DNA from: Pseudomonadota bacterium
GTDB lineage: Bacteria; Pseudomonadota; Gammaproteobacteria; Pseudomonadales; Oleiphilaceae
Length of the DNA stretch: 38,369 bases
Direction of reading: 5' to 3'
Assembly (NCBI GenBank): GCA_002747395.1
Contig: PDPE01000013.1
Coordinates: 1-38,369 of the forward strand
Shown: one piece after another, positions 10,530-18,761 of the stretch
Layout of the letters: every line of letters begins with the position of its first letter
Numbering within the stretch: the stretch's first letter is position 1
Translations under genes and position numbers: made by a program
The notes under the pieces: model-generated
Told to the model about the DNA's origin: nothing
The model's database searches: none
Seen by the model: only the letters and a program-made list of their open reading frames with translations

Positions 10530-10788
10530 GGTACGAGTGGCGACGAGACACCGATAACCGCAAGACATCAAAACGGATTCCATCCGCCAAACCCCGGGCA
10601 CCAAACAGATACACCTTCTGTGCTCGGGTATCAACAACAATAATTACAATCAACACAACAGGGTGACCAGAAAACACAAAGCGCGGAATGATACCACCCG
10701 GTGATTACCAAACGCGTGGTACCATCCCCCTTTTGCAACTGACCATTTGCCTGATACACCCCCTGTCCCTCTGTTGACATGCGAACAC

Positions 10789-11196
10789 TTAATTGACCGG
10801 ATGATATTTCCCCTGGTGCAAAGTCACATTACCAAACTTCATATTATCGGAAATACGTCGGTACTCACCGTCCTTTATCTTCTCAAAGCTGCTGCAAGAG
10901 TAAGGTCGGCCATAGACTGAAGCACACAGTTTATCGCCATCCAGCTTCCAACTGCCGACATAGTGCGTGTAATTCCCTGCCTGTTCCAGTTTGGTTTCCC
11001 AGCCAAGAATCTTGCCATCTTCTGTGTAGTATTCAAAGAAGCCGTGACGACCGGATTCACCCGCATTATGATAGGTTGCTTCCACAGTGTTACCAACAAG
11101 AAGACTGATCACTTCATCCCCGTGCAACACCTCACCCGCTTGAACCTGACCGGCGGCAAGCGCTAACACCAAACCGCTCACTGTTAACCTGTTCAT
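10789..11196 (-). CDS. Small exported protein of unknown function
   Basis: 135 residues with a clear Sec signal peptide (MNRLTVSGLVLALAAGQVQA, cleavage expected before GEVLHG), hence periplasmic. The mature part is a compact ~115-residue domain with two cysteines (LCASVYG and YSCSSF) that could form a disulfide, and aromatic-rich strands (HGFFEYYTEDG, GSWKLDGDKLCA). Wording such as GSWKLDGDKLC resembles small periplasmic domains that recur in proteobacteria, but I cannot name a family with confidence. AAGGAG stands 7 nt before the ATG. It is transcribed away from the AraC regulator across a 268-bp divergent gap. Confidence 0.75.
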   Translation of the reverse strand: MNRLTVSGLVLALAAGQVQAGEVLHGDEVISLLVGNTVEATYHNAGESGRHGFFEYYTEDGKILGWETKLEQAGNYTHYVGSWKLDGDKLCASVYGRPYSCSSFEKIKDGEYRRISDNMKFGNVTLHQGKYHPVN

Positions 11197-11464
11197 CTCG
11201 ATCTCCTTCCAACCAATTTGATAGTTTGTCTTCCCTGACGCCTGCCTTCCCTACTACCTATCTTACCTGTTGCAGACAATTAGCGAAGTGCAAGTATGGA
11301 CAACAATTGGTCATATCCGGCCAAACTGGTTTTCGTACGGGTTTCCTGGTATGCTTGGTGGTAAAAACAGGCAGCTCTGAATTGACCATCATTTGATATC
11401 ATCTTCTTGATATTCAAGCTCTTTTTTATTCTCAGAGGAAGCTGCAAAATCAAGGCAGAAAACA

Positions 11465-12514
11465 ATGATCAGACATTTATTTAACGCATACGATCCAGTA
11501 CTGCCAGTTTTCTTCCCCGGGGTTCTGTTTCGCATGATGCAGGCTGAAGGTGTGCAAATAGATGAGTTACTGGTCAATACCGGGCTGACCCCCGAATCAT
11601 TTGCAGATGAAAGCCTGAGAATCAGTTTTAAAGAGTACGAGCAATTCATCCGTAACGCCATAGAGGCAACGGGCGACACTCACCTGGGTTGGCGTTTCGG
11701 TGAACATATCAATGTCACCTCACTGGGCATATTAGGCTACGCGGCATTAAGCAGCAGCACTTATCAATCTGCCATTGAAGCCGTCATACAATACCTGAAA
11801 ATCCGCTCTCCCCTGTTTGAGCTCAGCCTGGCGCTGGATACGCACAAACCGGGCGAAGCCGCCTTACTAATTGACGAATCTCTGGACTTTGGTGATCTGC
11901 GCTACTTTTTGCTGTCAAGTATCCTGAGCGGCTCCACACATTTGCTCATTCAGCTCGCCTTTCCCGAAAACGCGATCAAAGGCGCGGAACTCGGCTGCCC
12001 AAAGCCTGAAGACTGGGATCGTTCGAGAAGCAACCCGCACAACTCAACCAACAGAATCCGTTGCCCGGTGGAATTTGATGCCCCTTTCAATCGTCTGCGC
12101 TTCGATTCCGGCGTGCTGGATGCAACCTTGCCAACCGCTGACCCTTTGACAGAAAAATCAGTCAAGGAAATCTGCCAGCAAATGCTCTCTCGTATCGAAG
12201 GTCAATCCGGCCTGGTGCAACAGGTTCGGACTTACATACTGGCTCACACCAATGACTTTCCGGGTCTGGATTCCGCTGCAGCGTATTTTTGCGTTTCACC
12301 CAGAACATTGAGACGGGAGTTGAGCAAGTCAGGTACCACTTACCAGGGGATTCTGGACAAGGTTCGGGAAACCATTGCCATAGAACTTCTCAGGACGACA
12401 AGAAAAACCATCGGTGATATCGGATTGGAGCTGGGGTTCGAGGATCAGTCAAATTTCGGTCGGGCATTCAAGCGATGGACAGGCAAGGCCCCCAGTGAAT
12501 TTCGTCGCCACTGA
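11465..12514 (+). CDS. AraC-family transcriptional regulator (arabinose-bd type N-terminus)
   Basis: 349 residues. The N-terminal ~200 residues match the ligand-sensing domain common in Pseudomonas-type AraC proteins (DELLVNTGLTPESFADES, then LGILGYAALSSSTYQSAI). The C-terminal ~100 residues hold the two helix-turn-helix motifs: AAAYFCVSPRTLRRELSKSG, and IGDIGLELGFEDQSNFGRAFKRWTGKAPSEFR, the latter the strong AraC signature. Regulators of this subfamily often control neighbouring catabolic genes in response to lipids, amino acids or aromatics. Candidates here are the acyl-CoA genes that follow (12654-16120) or the divergent exported protein; this is inference from position. AAGG lies 9 nt before the ATG. 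Confidence 0.9.
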   Translation: MIRHLFNAYDPVLPVFFPGVLFRMMQAEGVQIDELLVNTGLTPESFADESLRISFKEYEQFIRNAIEATGDTHLGWRFGEHINVTSLGILGYAALSSSTYQSAIEAVIQYLKIRSPLFELSLALDTHKPGEAALLIDESLDFGDLRYFLLSSILSGSTHLLIQLAFPENAIKGAELGCPKPEDWDRSRSNPHNSTNRIRCPVEFDAPFNRLRFDSGVLDATLPTADPLTEKSVKEICQQMLSRIEGQSGLVQQVRTYILAHTNDFPGLDSAAAYFCVSPRTLRRELSKSGTTYQGILDKVRETIAIELLRTTRKTIGDIGLELGFEDQSNFGRAFKRWTGKAPSEFRRH

Positions 12515-12537
12515 TAACCGCCGGGCAGTCTGCCCTG

Positions 12538-12616
12538 GTGAACGACAGTCTTTTGTGAACGACAGCCTTTGTGAGCAAAATTCTCTGTGAACGACAGCTT
12601 CTGTGAACAATAGCAG
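12538..12616. repeat. Five tandem ~16-bp imperfect repeats between convergent genes
   Basis: Copies begin at 12538, 12555, 12571, 12587 and 12603, each starting GTGARC, most continuing GACAG and a pyrimidine-rich tail. The array fills most of the gap between the converging AraC and acyl-CoA synthetase genes. There are no spacers, so it is not CRISPR. Confidence 0.8.
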
Positions 12617-12653
12617 TCGGGCTATCGGTGTGTTGAACCATCAGCGCATCGAG

Positions 12654-14297
12654 TCAACGGGTGATCAACCTGCTTCGCAAGACCTTGCCATTTGCGGTAC
12701 GCGGAAAGGCTGACAAAAAGGAAACCTTTCTGGGCATTTTATAGGTCGCCAGATGTTCCCGGCAAAATTCAATCAGCCTGTCTTCATTCAAAGACATACT
12801 GTCGTGCAATATAACATAGGCGCTGACAATAATTTTGTCTTTGGCCACTTCTTCACCGACAACGGCACAATCAGAAACCGCATCATGCGTTTTAATCACT
12901 CTTTCAACTTCTACCGGAGAAACCCGAAAGCCAAACGAATTGATCATGTCGTCTTTACGGCCCAAAAACCAGATATAGCCCTCTTCATCCTGCCTGGCAT
13001 AGTCCCCGGTAAGAAAGAATCCACCCTTTCGGCTCTTTTTTGTTTCCTCTTCCAAATTCCAATAGCGGATAAACAGGGCCGGATCAGTCTCGGGAATACA
13101 CAACATTCCCTCTTCGCCCGCAGGTACTTCGTTCAGATTTTTATCAAGCAGAACGACATCATGGCCCGGCTGCGGGAAACCGGCGGAACCGGGACGAATC
13201 GGCATTTTATTATGTTGAGAAAGGTAGTAGGAGCATTCCGACATACCTACCGCCTCATACACATCAAGCCCAAACCGCTGCTTCCACTGGGCCAATACTT
13301 CGTCAGACAAGTGCTCTCCGGCGCTCATACAATGAATCAGACAGGGAACATCTGACGAAGAGCAGGTGGTTTTCTGAAGAATCTGCCTAAACAGAGTAGG
13401 CACACCAATAAAGATGGAGCAACGGTGTTTGGCAATCAGTTTGGGCCAGGTATCCGCATGCTGTTCACCTTCGTGGACAATAACGGTTTTGCCTTGAAAC
13501 AGAGGGTCCATCAGGGCGGTACCCAGCACATAAGTCCAGTTAAACTTGCCCGAGTGTAATATCCGGTCATTTTTACCACACTTTTTTTCCTGCTCTTCCC
13601 TTGCTTCAAAGGGAAACCAGTACTGACTGGCAGGCATTCGACCCGGCAATGCACGGTGCGCGTGAAGTACACCCTTGGGATAGCCTGTCGTTCCCGAAGT
13701 ATAAACAAGATATGCAGGATCATCTGCCAGTGTTTTCACCGGCTCAAAACGGTCAGGGGAACCCGCCAGCAAGGCATCCCAACAATGCAGTTGTACCTTG
13801 CCGGATACCTCATCCGAAAGCCTGGAAAGGGAGGCTGAATCAGCACCGCCAACCCATACAATATGCTGCAGCGACGGACAACCATCAGCTATTTCACGCA
13901 ACTGGTCAGTCACCCTCGCATCCACGACAATCACGTTCGCCTGTGAATCATTGATCAGATAAACCAGTTCTTCTGCCGTTAACATCATTGATGCCGGTAC
14001 CGCGATAGCGCCGTATCTGAGCGCCCCCAGGAAGGCTACGGGGTACTGGAGACAGTTGGGCAGGCGAATCAATACCCGGTTTTGGGCCGGCAAACCAAAA
14101 CCCGACAAACAATTGGCGAACCGGGCCGTTTCCTTCTCGAGGTTTGCGTAGCTGATTGAGGAAACACCGGAGGATTCATCATCAACAATGATGGCATCCT
14201 GCCCGGATCGCTCATCATCCAGCCCCATTCGGGTACAGGCTTCCCCGATATTGAAATAACGAGGAATATTCCAGTGCCATTGTTCTGATTGGTACAA
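12654..14297 (-). CDS. AMP-forming acyl-CoA synthetase
   Basis: A 547-residue member of the adenylate-forming superfamily (acid + ATP + CoA to acyl-CoA + AMP + PPi). Motifs: phosphate-binding LVYTSGTTGYPKGVLHAH, GMSEC, TGDYARQDEEGYIWFLGRKDD, SFGFRVSPVEVE, and the catalytic C-terminal lysine in RTANGKVLRS. The overall wording is closer to benzoate/medium-chain CoA ligases than to acetyl-CoA synthetase, but the acid is not predictable. The start is TTG at 14297, supported by GGAG 7 nt upstream; there is no nearby in-frame ATG. It lies downstream of the minus-strand MDR gene with a 151-bp gap carrying its own small repeat, so co-transcription is uncertain. Confidence 0.9.
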   Translation of the reverse strand: MYQSEQWHWNIPRYFNIGEACTRMGLDDERSGQDAIIVDDESSGVSSISYANLEKETARFANCLSGFGLPAQNRVLIRLPNCLQYPVAFLGALRYGAIAVPASMMLTAEELVYLINDSQANVIVVDARVTDQLREIADGCPSLQHIVWVGGADSASLSRLSDEVSGKVQLHCWDALLAGSPDRFEPVKTLADDPAYLVYTSGTTGYPKGVLHAHRALPGRMPASQYWFPFEAREEQEKKCGKNDRILHSGKFNWTYVLGTALMDPLFQGKTVIVHEGEQHADTWPKLIAKHRCSIFIGVPTLFRQILQKTTCSSSDVPCLIHCMSAGEHLSDEVLAQWKQRFGLDVYEAVGMSECSYYLSQHNKMPIRPGSAGFPQPGHDVVLLDKNLNEVPAGEEGMLCIPETDPALFIRYWNLEEETKKSRKGGFFLTGDYARQDEEGYIWFLGRKDDMINSFGFRVSPVEVERVIKTHDAVSDCAVVGEEVAKDKIIVSAYVILHDSMSLNEDRLIEFCREHLATYKMPRKVSFLSAFPRTANGKVLRSRLITR

Positions 14298-14409
14298 CTC
14301 AATTCTCCAGTTTGCCGGTGAACAGCGATGGTGAAATATGACAGTGAACCATCTCGGCTACCCATGTCAACTAACTACGTCAGTTAACTGCGAAAGCTCA
14401 ACACGGCGG

Positions 14410-14435
14410 TTACATACAAAGGTTGCATACAAAGG
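14410..14435. repeat. Tandem 13-bp duplication
   Basis: TTRCATACAAAGG occurs twice in tandem (14410 and 14423) with one base difference, in the gap between the MDR gene and the acyl-CoA synthetase. Confidence 0.7.
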
Positions 14436-14448
14436 TTAAAAAAAACAG

Positions 14449-15450
14449 TTATATGCCACCCATAGTGAGTACAATTTTACCTATGTGACTGCTCGACTCC
14501 ATCAAACGGTGTGCCTCAGCGGCATTTCCCAGGGTAAATACCCCTGCAATAACCGGCCTGATTTTACCTGATTCAAGAAGGGGCCAGATTCGGCTTTTCA
14601 GATTTTCTGCAATTAACGCCTTTGTCTGTTCCGATTGAGGACGTAGCGTCGAACCTGTCAACGTCAGACGTTTCAGCATCACATGCATAAAGTTCACCTC
14701 TGCCACAGAACCGTTCAAATACGCAATATTTGCGATTCTGCCGTCCATCGCAGCAATTTTGATGTTGCGGGCAATATAGTCACCACCCACCATATCCAGG
14801 GTAACATCAATGCCGCGTTTGCCGAGAATCGCCTTTAGCTCGGCAACGAAGTCCTGATCACGATAGTTGATGGCTTTTTCTGCCCCCAATGACTCACAGA
14901 CAGCGCATTTTTCATCAGAGCCGGCTGTTGTGAAGACTCTGGCACCCATGGCTGAAGCCATTTGAATGGCCGATGTTCCAATACCACTGGAGCCACCATG
15001 CACAAGAAAGGTATCTCCGCTTTTCAAGCCGCAACGGTCGAATACATTGCTCCAGACGGTAAAAAAGGTTTCCGGCAAAGCGGCCGCCTCCACCATTGAA
15101 AAACCTAGTGGAACGGGTAAACACTGACTGGCTGGCACCACTACCCGTTGCGCATAACCACCACCGTTAGTCAATGCACAGACCCTGTCGCCGACTTTCC
15201 AGCCTGCAACTCCCTCTTTTGCAACCCCCTCGCCCAGTTGGGAAATTTCTCCGGCCACTTCCAGCCCGGGTATCGGAGAGGCACCGGGGGGCGCGGGGTA
15301 ATGCCCCTGACGTTGCACCACGTCGGGCCGATTTACCCCGGCGGCAACTACATCAACAAGCACTTCACCCTTTCCGGGTTCGGGAGAATCTCCGCTGGCA
15401 AGCGTCAACACATCCGGCCCGCCAAATTCCACTATATCAATATACTTCAT
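14449..15450 (-). CDS. NAD(P)H:quinone oxidoreductase-like MDR protein (QOR/PIG3 type)
   Basis: 333 residues. The start MKYIDIVEFGGPDVLTLA and the segments AAGVNRPDVVQRQGHYPAPPG, PGLEVAGEI and FLVHGGSSGIGTSAIQMA mark the quinone oxidoreductase/PIG3 branch of the MDR family, NADPH-dependent and without zinc. Tail segment HRLMESSSHIGKIVL is typical. The ATG at 15450 has AAAGG 5 nt upstream; a GTG two codons earlier is possible. It likely reduces quinones or enones. With the next minus-strand gene, an acyl-CoA synthetase, it may form a small lipid or aromatic-acid module; that is inference. Confidence 0.88.
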   Translation of the reverse strand: MKYIDIVEFGGPDVLTLASGDSPEPGKGEVLVDVVAAGVNRPDVVQRQGHYPAPPGASPIPGLEVAGEISQLGEGVAKEGVAGWKVGDRVCALTNGGGYAQRVVVPASQCLPVPLGFSMVEAAALPETFFTVWSNVFDRCGLKSGDTFLVHGGSSGIGTSAIQMASAMGARVFTTAGSDEKCAVCESLGAEKAINYRDQDFVAELKAILGKRGIDVTLDMVGGDYIARNIKIAAMDGRIANIAYLNGSVAEVNFMHVMLKRLTLTGSTLRPQSEQTKALIAENLKSRIWPLLESGKIRPVIAGVFTLGNAAEAHRLMESSSHIGKIVLTMGGI

Positions 15451-15679
15451 TGTCACCTTTGCCCTGTCAATTGCTATACTTGATCTGTTACTGTTGCTGA
15501 CCAGTGAGAAATGGCAAGCCTGAACGCATGATCAAAGCCTGCCATGCGTGATAAAGCTTCTCATTCCAACCCGGAGTTGTGATAGTAATACGAACTTCAG
15601 ACTAACTCAATCCGCAACCGGATTATTCAAAATTTGACAGATCAAATACATCCTGAAACCACTCTTACAACGAGCAAAC

Positions 15680-16120
15680 ATGACCAGACAAGAACTTACT
15701 CACCTGCTGCAGTCAGAAATACCACTTTGTGCATTTATGCAGTTGGCAGTGGCAGAATCAAGTGACAACGCAATCGTCACCAATGCCCCTCTGTCGCCAA
15801 ATAGAAATGTTCACCAGACCGGCTTCGCGGGCAGTCTGTATGCGCTCGCAGTGGCAACGGGATGGGCGCTGGTTTATAACAAAATGCAGGCTGAAAAGGC
15901 TGAGGGATCACTCGTTGTCAAAACGGCAAAAATACACTACAAAAGACCCGTGAAATCGGACATTCGATTGACAGCCGAATTAAATGAACAACAAAAAGAA
16001 CAAGGGCTTACGGAACGACTGAAACAGAATGGAAGGGCCGAATGCACGCTGAAAGTCTGGATTGAATCCGAAAACAGGCGCTGCGGATACTTGGAGGCAA
16101 ACTACATCATCATTGCCTGA
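15680..16120 (+). CDS. YiiD C-terminal-type hotdog thioesterase
   Basis: 146 residues matching the putative thioesterase domain found at the C-terminus of E. coli YiiD (FabY) and as single-domain proteins. The hallmark is PLSPNRNVHQTGFAGSLYAL followed by ATGWALVYNKM and a KIHYKRPVKSDI strand. The family is linked to acyl-ACP/CoA chemistry, and FabY can start fatty-acid synthesis when FabH is missing, though that activity sits in a larger protein. Here the gene stands alone, divergent from the quinone-oxidoreductase gene with 229 bp between. Function beyond thioester hydrolysis is not predictable. Confidence 0.82.
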   Translation: MTRQELTHLLQSEIPLCAFMQLAVAESSDNAIVTNAPLSPNRNVHQTGFAGSLYALAVATGWALVYNKMQAEKAEGSLVVKTAKIHYKRPVKSDIRLTAELNEQQKEQGLTERLKQNGRAECTLKVWIESENRRCGYLEANYIIIA

Positions 16121-16385
16121 CAACGATGACAACCGGTGCTTCCACCCACCAATGATGTCTGGTCACGTCCCCGTGGGCAGTTTGCGCACGAACACCCCGA
16201 CCACCGGGTGAACAGCCACCGCCGATATCTCTGTCATTAAACAGGATCGCATCGGCCCCGCCGGCGACCGGGAAAACCGGGGAACCTGGCGTGTTCAAAC
16301 AAAACAGGCACCCCGAACTTCAAGCGAACCGGAAAACCGTAACGGCTGTAGCCTGATTACGCTCTATGGGTTACTACGCCCCCCC

Positions 16386-16874
16386 TTATCTGCCGGGAGG
16401 AATGCCGTAACCGCCACCACCGACCAGCTCGTAAATATCAAAGTCTTCCTGAATCGGGTCGCCCGAGGTACGAATTTTATCAATCACATTTTCCAGCTCG
16501 TCAGTCATATACTGGAAAAAGTCACGTGAAGATACGATTCCTACATGAGCATTGTCCTCGTTCACTACGGGCAGATGACGGAAACCCTCATTTTTCAATA
16601 TCAGTGCGCAGTCTTTGATATGGGCATTTTCCCTGACAACAATCGGGTCTTTGGTGGCAACCTCGGATACTTTGGTGCTGGCAGGATCCTTACCCTCTGC
16701 AACCACGCGATTAAGCAGGTCTCTCTCGGTAAAAATACCAAAAAGGCCGTCATTATCAACCAGCAATATTGCCCCCAGCTTATACTCTTTCATTTTCTCA
16801 GCGACTTCCGATACTGTGTTATCGGGACTCGTTGTGACCAAATTTGTTTGCATTACACTTTTTACGATGGACAT
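16386..16874 (-). CDS. CBS-domain pair protein
   Basis: 162 residues made almost wholly of two CBS motifs: residues ~7-60 (VTTSPDNTVSEVAEKMKEYKLGAILLVD, FGIFTERDLL) and ~75-125 (PIVVRENAHIKDCALILKNEGFRHLPVV, GIVSSRDFF). Such pairs bind adenosine nucleotides (AMP, ATP, SAM, sometimes cyclic dinucleotides) and regulate a partner by energy state. There is no enzyme domain, so it acts by binding something else. The last 15 residues are a Gly-rich tail (VGGGGYGIPPGR). AAGGG lies 8 nt before the ATG. It is divergent from the FabB-like gene; partner unknown. Confidence 0.88.
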   Translation of the reverse strand: MSIVKSVMQTNLVTTSPDNTVSEVAEKMKEYKLGAILLVDNDGLFGIFTERDLLNRVVAEGKDPASTKVSEVATKDPIVVRENAHIKDCALILKNEGFRHLPVVNEDNAHVGIVSSRDFFQYMTDELENVIDKIRTSGDPIQEDFDIYELVGGGGYGIPPGR

Positions 16875-17287
16875 GGTGTTTCCCTTTTTGTTTTGCCTGA
16901 TTCATTTGTACAGAATGGGGCCGAATCATACCTTTCCGCGCAGCACTTTTCCATTCGGCGGCTCTCCACTCCTAAAAGTCTACCCTGCAAGGTTAAATCC
17001 GTGATCCTGTAATATAGTACACAAAGGAAAGAAAAATAGTACATAAAGGGTGAAAAAAGGTATATCGCGTCCAGTATACGTCTTTCCGCCATGGTAATAT
17101 TGGCCTGTGTCAACCGTTCACGCGTTTTTCCGAAAACACAACGCCACCAGCCTGCGCAATATGCAGTACGCAATATATTTTCATGTTTTACCGGCAAATT
17201 AACACAATCGACCACGCTCCTGTTTTGGTTATTCCCGTTTTTGACATAGAATAGGGAAAAAACTGTGCAAAGGGTTGAATTATAAAT
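16875..17287. promoter_or_regulatory. 413-bp divergent control region between the CBS gene and fabB
   Basis: No convincing gene is seen. For the right-hand gene there is a TTGACA at 17241-17246 without a good -10 at standard spacing, and a TAGAAT at 17247-17252 with a poor -35 (TTGGTT), so the exact promoter is unclear. A 22-bp tandem duplication lies at 17014-17057. An AAGGG 13 nt before the fabB start is a distant ribosome-binding site. Confidence 0.4.
17014..17057. repeat. Tandem 22-bp imperfect duplication
   Basis: ATAGTACAYAAAGG begins at 17014 and again at 17036, each followed by an A-rich stretch, so the period is 22 bp. It lies in the divergent region between the CBS gene and fabB. 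Confidence 0.65.
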
Positions 17288-18496
17288 ATGCGTAGAGTCG
17301 TCGTCACCGGTATCGGTATCATTTCCTGCCTTGGAAACAATAAAGATGAAGTGCTGGACAGCCTTGTAAAAGGCAAATCGGGCATTGCCTTTAACGAGTC
17401 TTTCCAGGAAAGAGGTCTTCGCAGTCTGGTGTCGGGTAAAACCATTGTTGACTATGAGGATAAAATTGACCGGAAAGCCCTGCGCTTTATGGGTGACTCT
17501 GCCATTTTTGCCTGTCTGTCCATGCAACAGGCCATTGAAGATGCCAACCTCACGAAAGACCTGATTTCCAATGAGCGCACCGGAATCATTGCCGGTTCGG
17601 GAGGCGCTTCCTCGGCAAATCTGGTTCAATCCGCAGAAATCCTGAAAGAAAAGGGTGTTCGTCGAATTGGCGCCTTTATGGTGCCAAGAATTATGGGCAG
17701 CACTGTTTCCGCCTGCCTGTCGACCACGTTCAGGATTCGCGGTCTTAACTATTCCATTTCATCCGCCTGCGCAACCAGCTCACATTGTATCGGCAATGCC
17801 ATGGAACAGATACAGGCAGGAAAACAGGATATTATTTTTGCCGGTGGTGGCGAAGAAGATAACTGGACACAAGCCATGCTGTTTGATGCGATGGGAGCAT
17901 TATCAACAAAATATAATGATACCCCCGAAAAGGCATCCCGCCCTTTTGATGTAAACAGAGACGGATTTGTTATCGCCGGCGGCGCTGGCATTATCGTGCT
18001 GGAAGAAAAAGAACATGCCGAAAAACGTGGCGCTCACATTTACGCCGAACTGGTTGGTTACGGTGCCACTTCTGACGGCTTCGACATGGTTGTGCCTTCG
18101 GGTGAGGGCGCTCAACGCTGTATGCGCCAGGCACTGTCTACGGTTAGCGCTCCCGTCGACTACATCAATGCCCACGGAACCAGCACTCCTGTCGGGGATA
18201 TTGCCGAGCTAAAGGCTGTTGAGGCCGTTTTTGGCGACAAATTACCCATTATTTCGTCAACCAAATCGCTATCGGGCCACGCTCTTGGCGCAGCAGGCGT
18301 GCATGAGGCAATCTACAGCCTGCTTATGATGAAACACAACTTCATTGCGGGGACGGCAAACCTGGAAGAAATCGACCCGGAAGCCGGTCACGTCAATGTA
18401 CTCGCAGGCGGAAACAGAGAAGCAGAGTTACAGGTGGTTATGTCCAACAGTTTTGGCTTTGGCGGAACCAATGCGACACTGGTATTTCAAAGATAG
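17288..18496 (+). CDS. fabB: Beta-ketoacyl-ACP synthase I
   Basis: A 402-residue condensing enzyme of the KAS I type that elongates acyl-ACP with malonyl-ACP, in E. coli also the step needed for unsaturated fatty acids. The Cys-His-His triad is intact: C161 in [11 protein letters not shown]296 in [11 protein letters not shown] and H331 in [11 protein letters not shown], within two positions of the E. coli residues. The start [17 protein letters not shown] and the end [15 protein letters not shown] are family-typical. In Pseudomonas and many relatives fabA directly precedes fabB; here the upstream neighbour is a divergent CBS gene, so fabA must be elsewhere or absent. The ribosome-binding site is distant (AAGGG at 13 nt). 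Confidence 0.92.
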   Translation: MRRVVVTGIGIISCLGNNKDEVLDSLVKGKSGIAFNESFQERGLRSLVSGKTIVDYEDKIDRKALRFMGDSAIFACLSMQQAIEDANLTKDLISNERTGIIAGSGGASSANLVQSAEILKEKGVRRIGAFMVPRIMGSTVSACLSTTFRIRGLNYSISSACATSSHCIGNAMEQIQAGKQDIIFAGGGEEDNWTQAMLFDAMGALSTKYNDTPEKASRPFDVNRDGFVIAGGAGIIVLEEKEHAEKRGAHIYAELVGYGATSDGFDMVVPSGEGAQRCMRQALSTVSAPVDYINAHGTSTPVGDIAELKAVEAVFGDKLPIISSTKSLSGHALGAAGVHEAIYSLLMMKHNFIAGTANLEEIDPEAGHVNVLAGGNREAELQVVMSNSFGFGGTNATLVFQR

Positions 18497-18514
18497 ATTC
18501 GCCCGGTTTTTTTG

Positions 18515-18544
18515 CCCATTTTTCAAATACCCGCTTTTCAAATA
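18515..18544. repeat. Tandem 15-bp duplication after fabB
   Basis: CCCATTTTTCAAATA at 18515 and CCCGCTTTTCAAATA at 18530 are adjacent copies with two mismatches, just past the fabB stop. Confidence 0.75.
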
Positions 18545-18546
18545 AA

Positions 18547-18606
18547 CGTCACTTTTTTTAACCAGGCAGCTTGAAGTTTAAGAGGCTTTCAGGCAAAAAA
18601 GTGATG
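18547..18606 (+). terminator. Long AT-rich inverted repeat, possible fabB terminator
   Basis: CGTCACTTTTTT (18547-18558) pairs with AAAAAAGTGATG (18595-18606) over 12 bp with one G-T wobble, leaving a 36-nt loop. A T6 run follows at once. It could stop transcription from fabB; the long loop makes an efficient intrinsic terminator doubtful. Confidence 0.4.
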
Positions 18607-18681
18607 TTTTTTCCAGGCTCTGTCACCACTGTTCCCTTTCCTGCCTCCATTTCCGCCACAAGCTGACCAAAAAATATTCTC

Positions 18682-18723
18682 TTGATACAAGTCAACCCCA
18701 ATAATTTATCCAGGAGGTAGACT
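18682..18723 (+). promoter_or_regulatory. FNR/Anr box with class II-type promoter
   Basis: TTGATACAAGTCAA at 18682-18695 matches the FNR consensus TTGAT-N4-ATCAA in 9 of 10 defined bases. If the box centre lies at -41.5, transcription starts near 18730 and the -10 would be TAGACT (18718-18723), 4 of 6 to consensus. This is the geometry of an oxygen-limited, FNR-activated promoter. It drives the HemN-like gene that starts at 18762; the fnr gene itself lies one gene further on. Confidence 0.7.
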
Positions 18724-18761
18724 TTAGCCTCTTAATAATTAACTAAAAATACCAGGTTCAC

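Noticed and set aside
12538..12616. Repeat array considered as CRISPR
   Set aside because: Units are 16 bp and directly adjacent, without unique spacers, and no cas gene is present.
16110..16298. 62-codon minus-strand open frame (GC-rich patch 16140-16300)
   Set aside because: It needs a TTG start without ribosome-binding site, ends inside the thioesterase gene, and shows no recognisable domain. The GC-rich patch may be a decayed gene but nothing supports that.
16862..17629. 255-codon minus-strand frame opposite fabB
   Set aside because: It is antisense to fabB for 340 bases, has no domain and no start signal; explained as a shadow frame.
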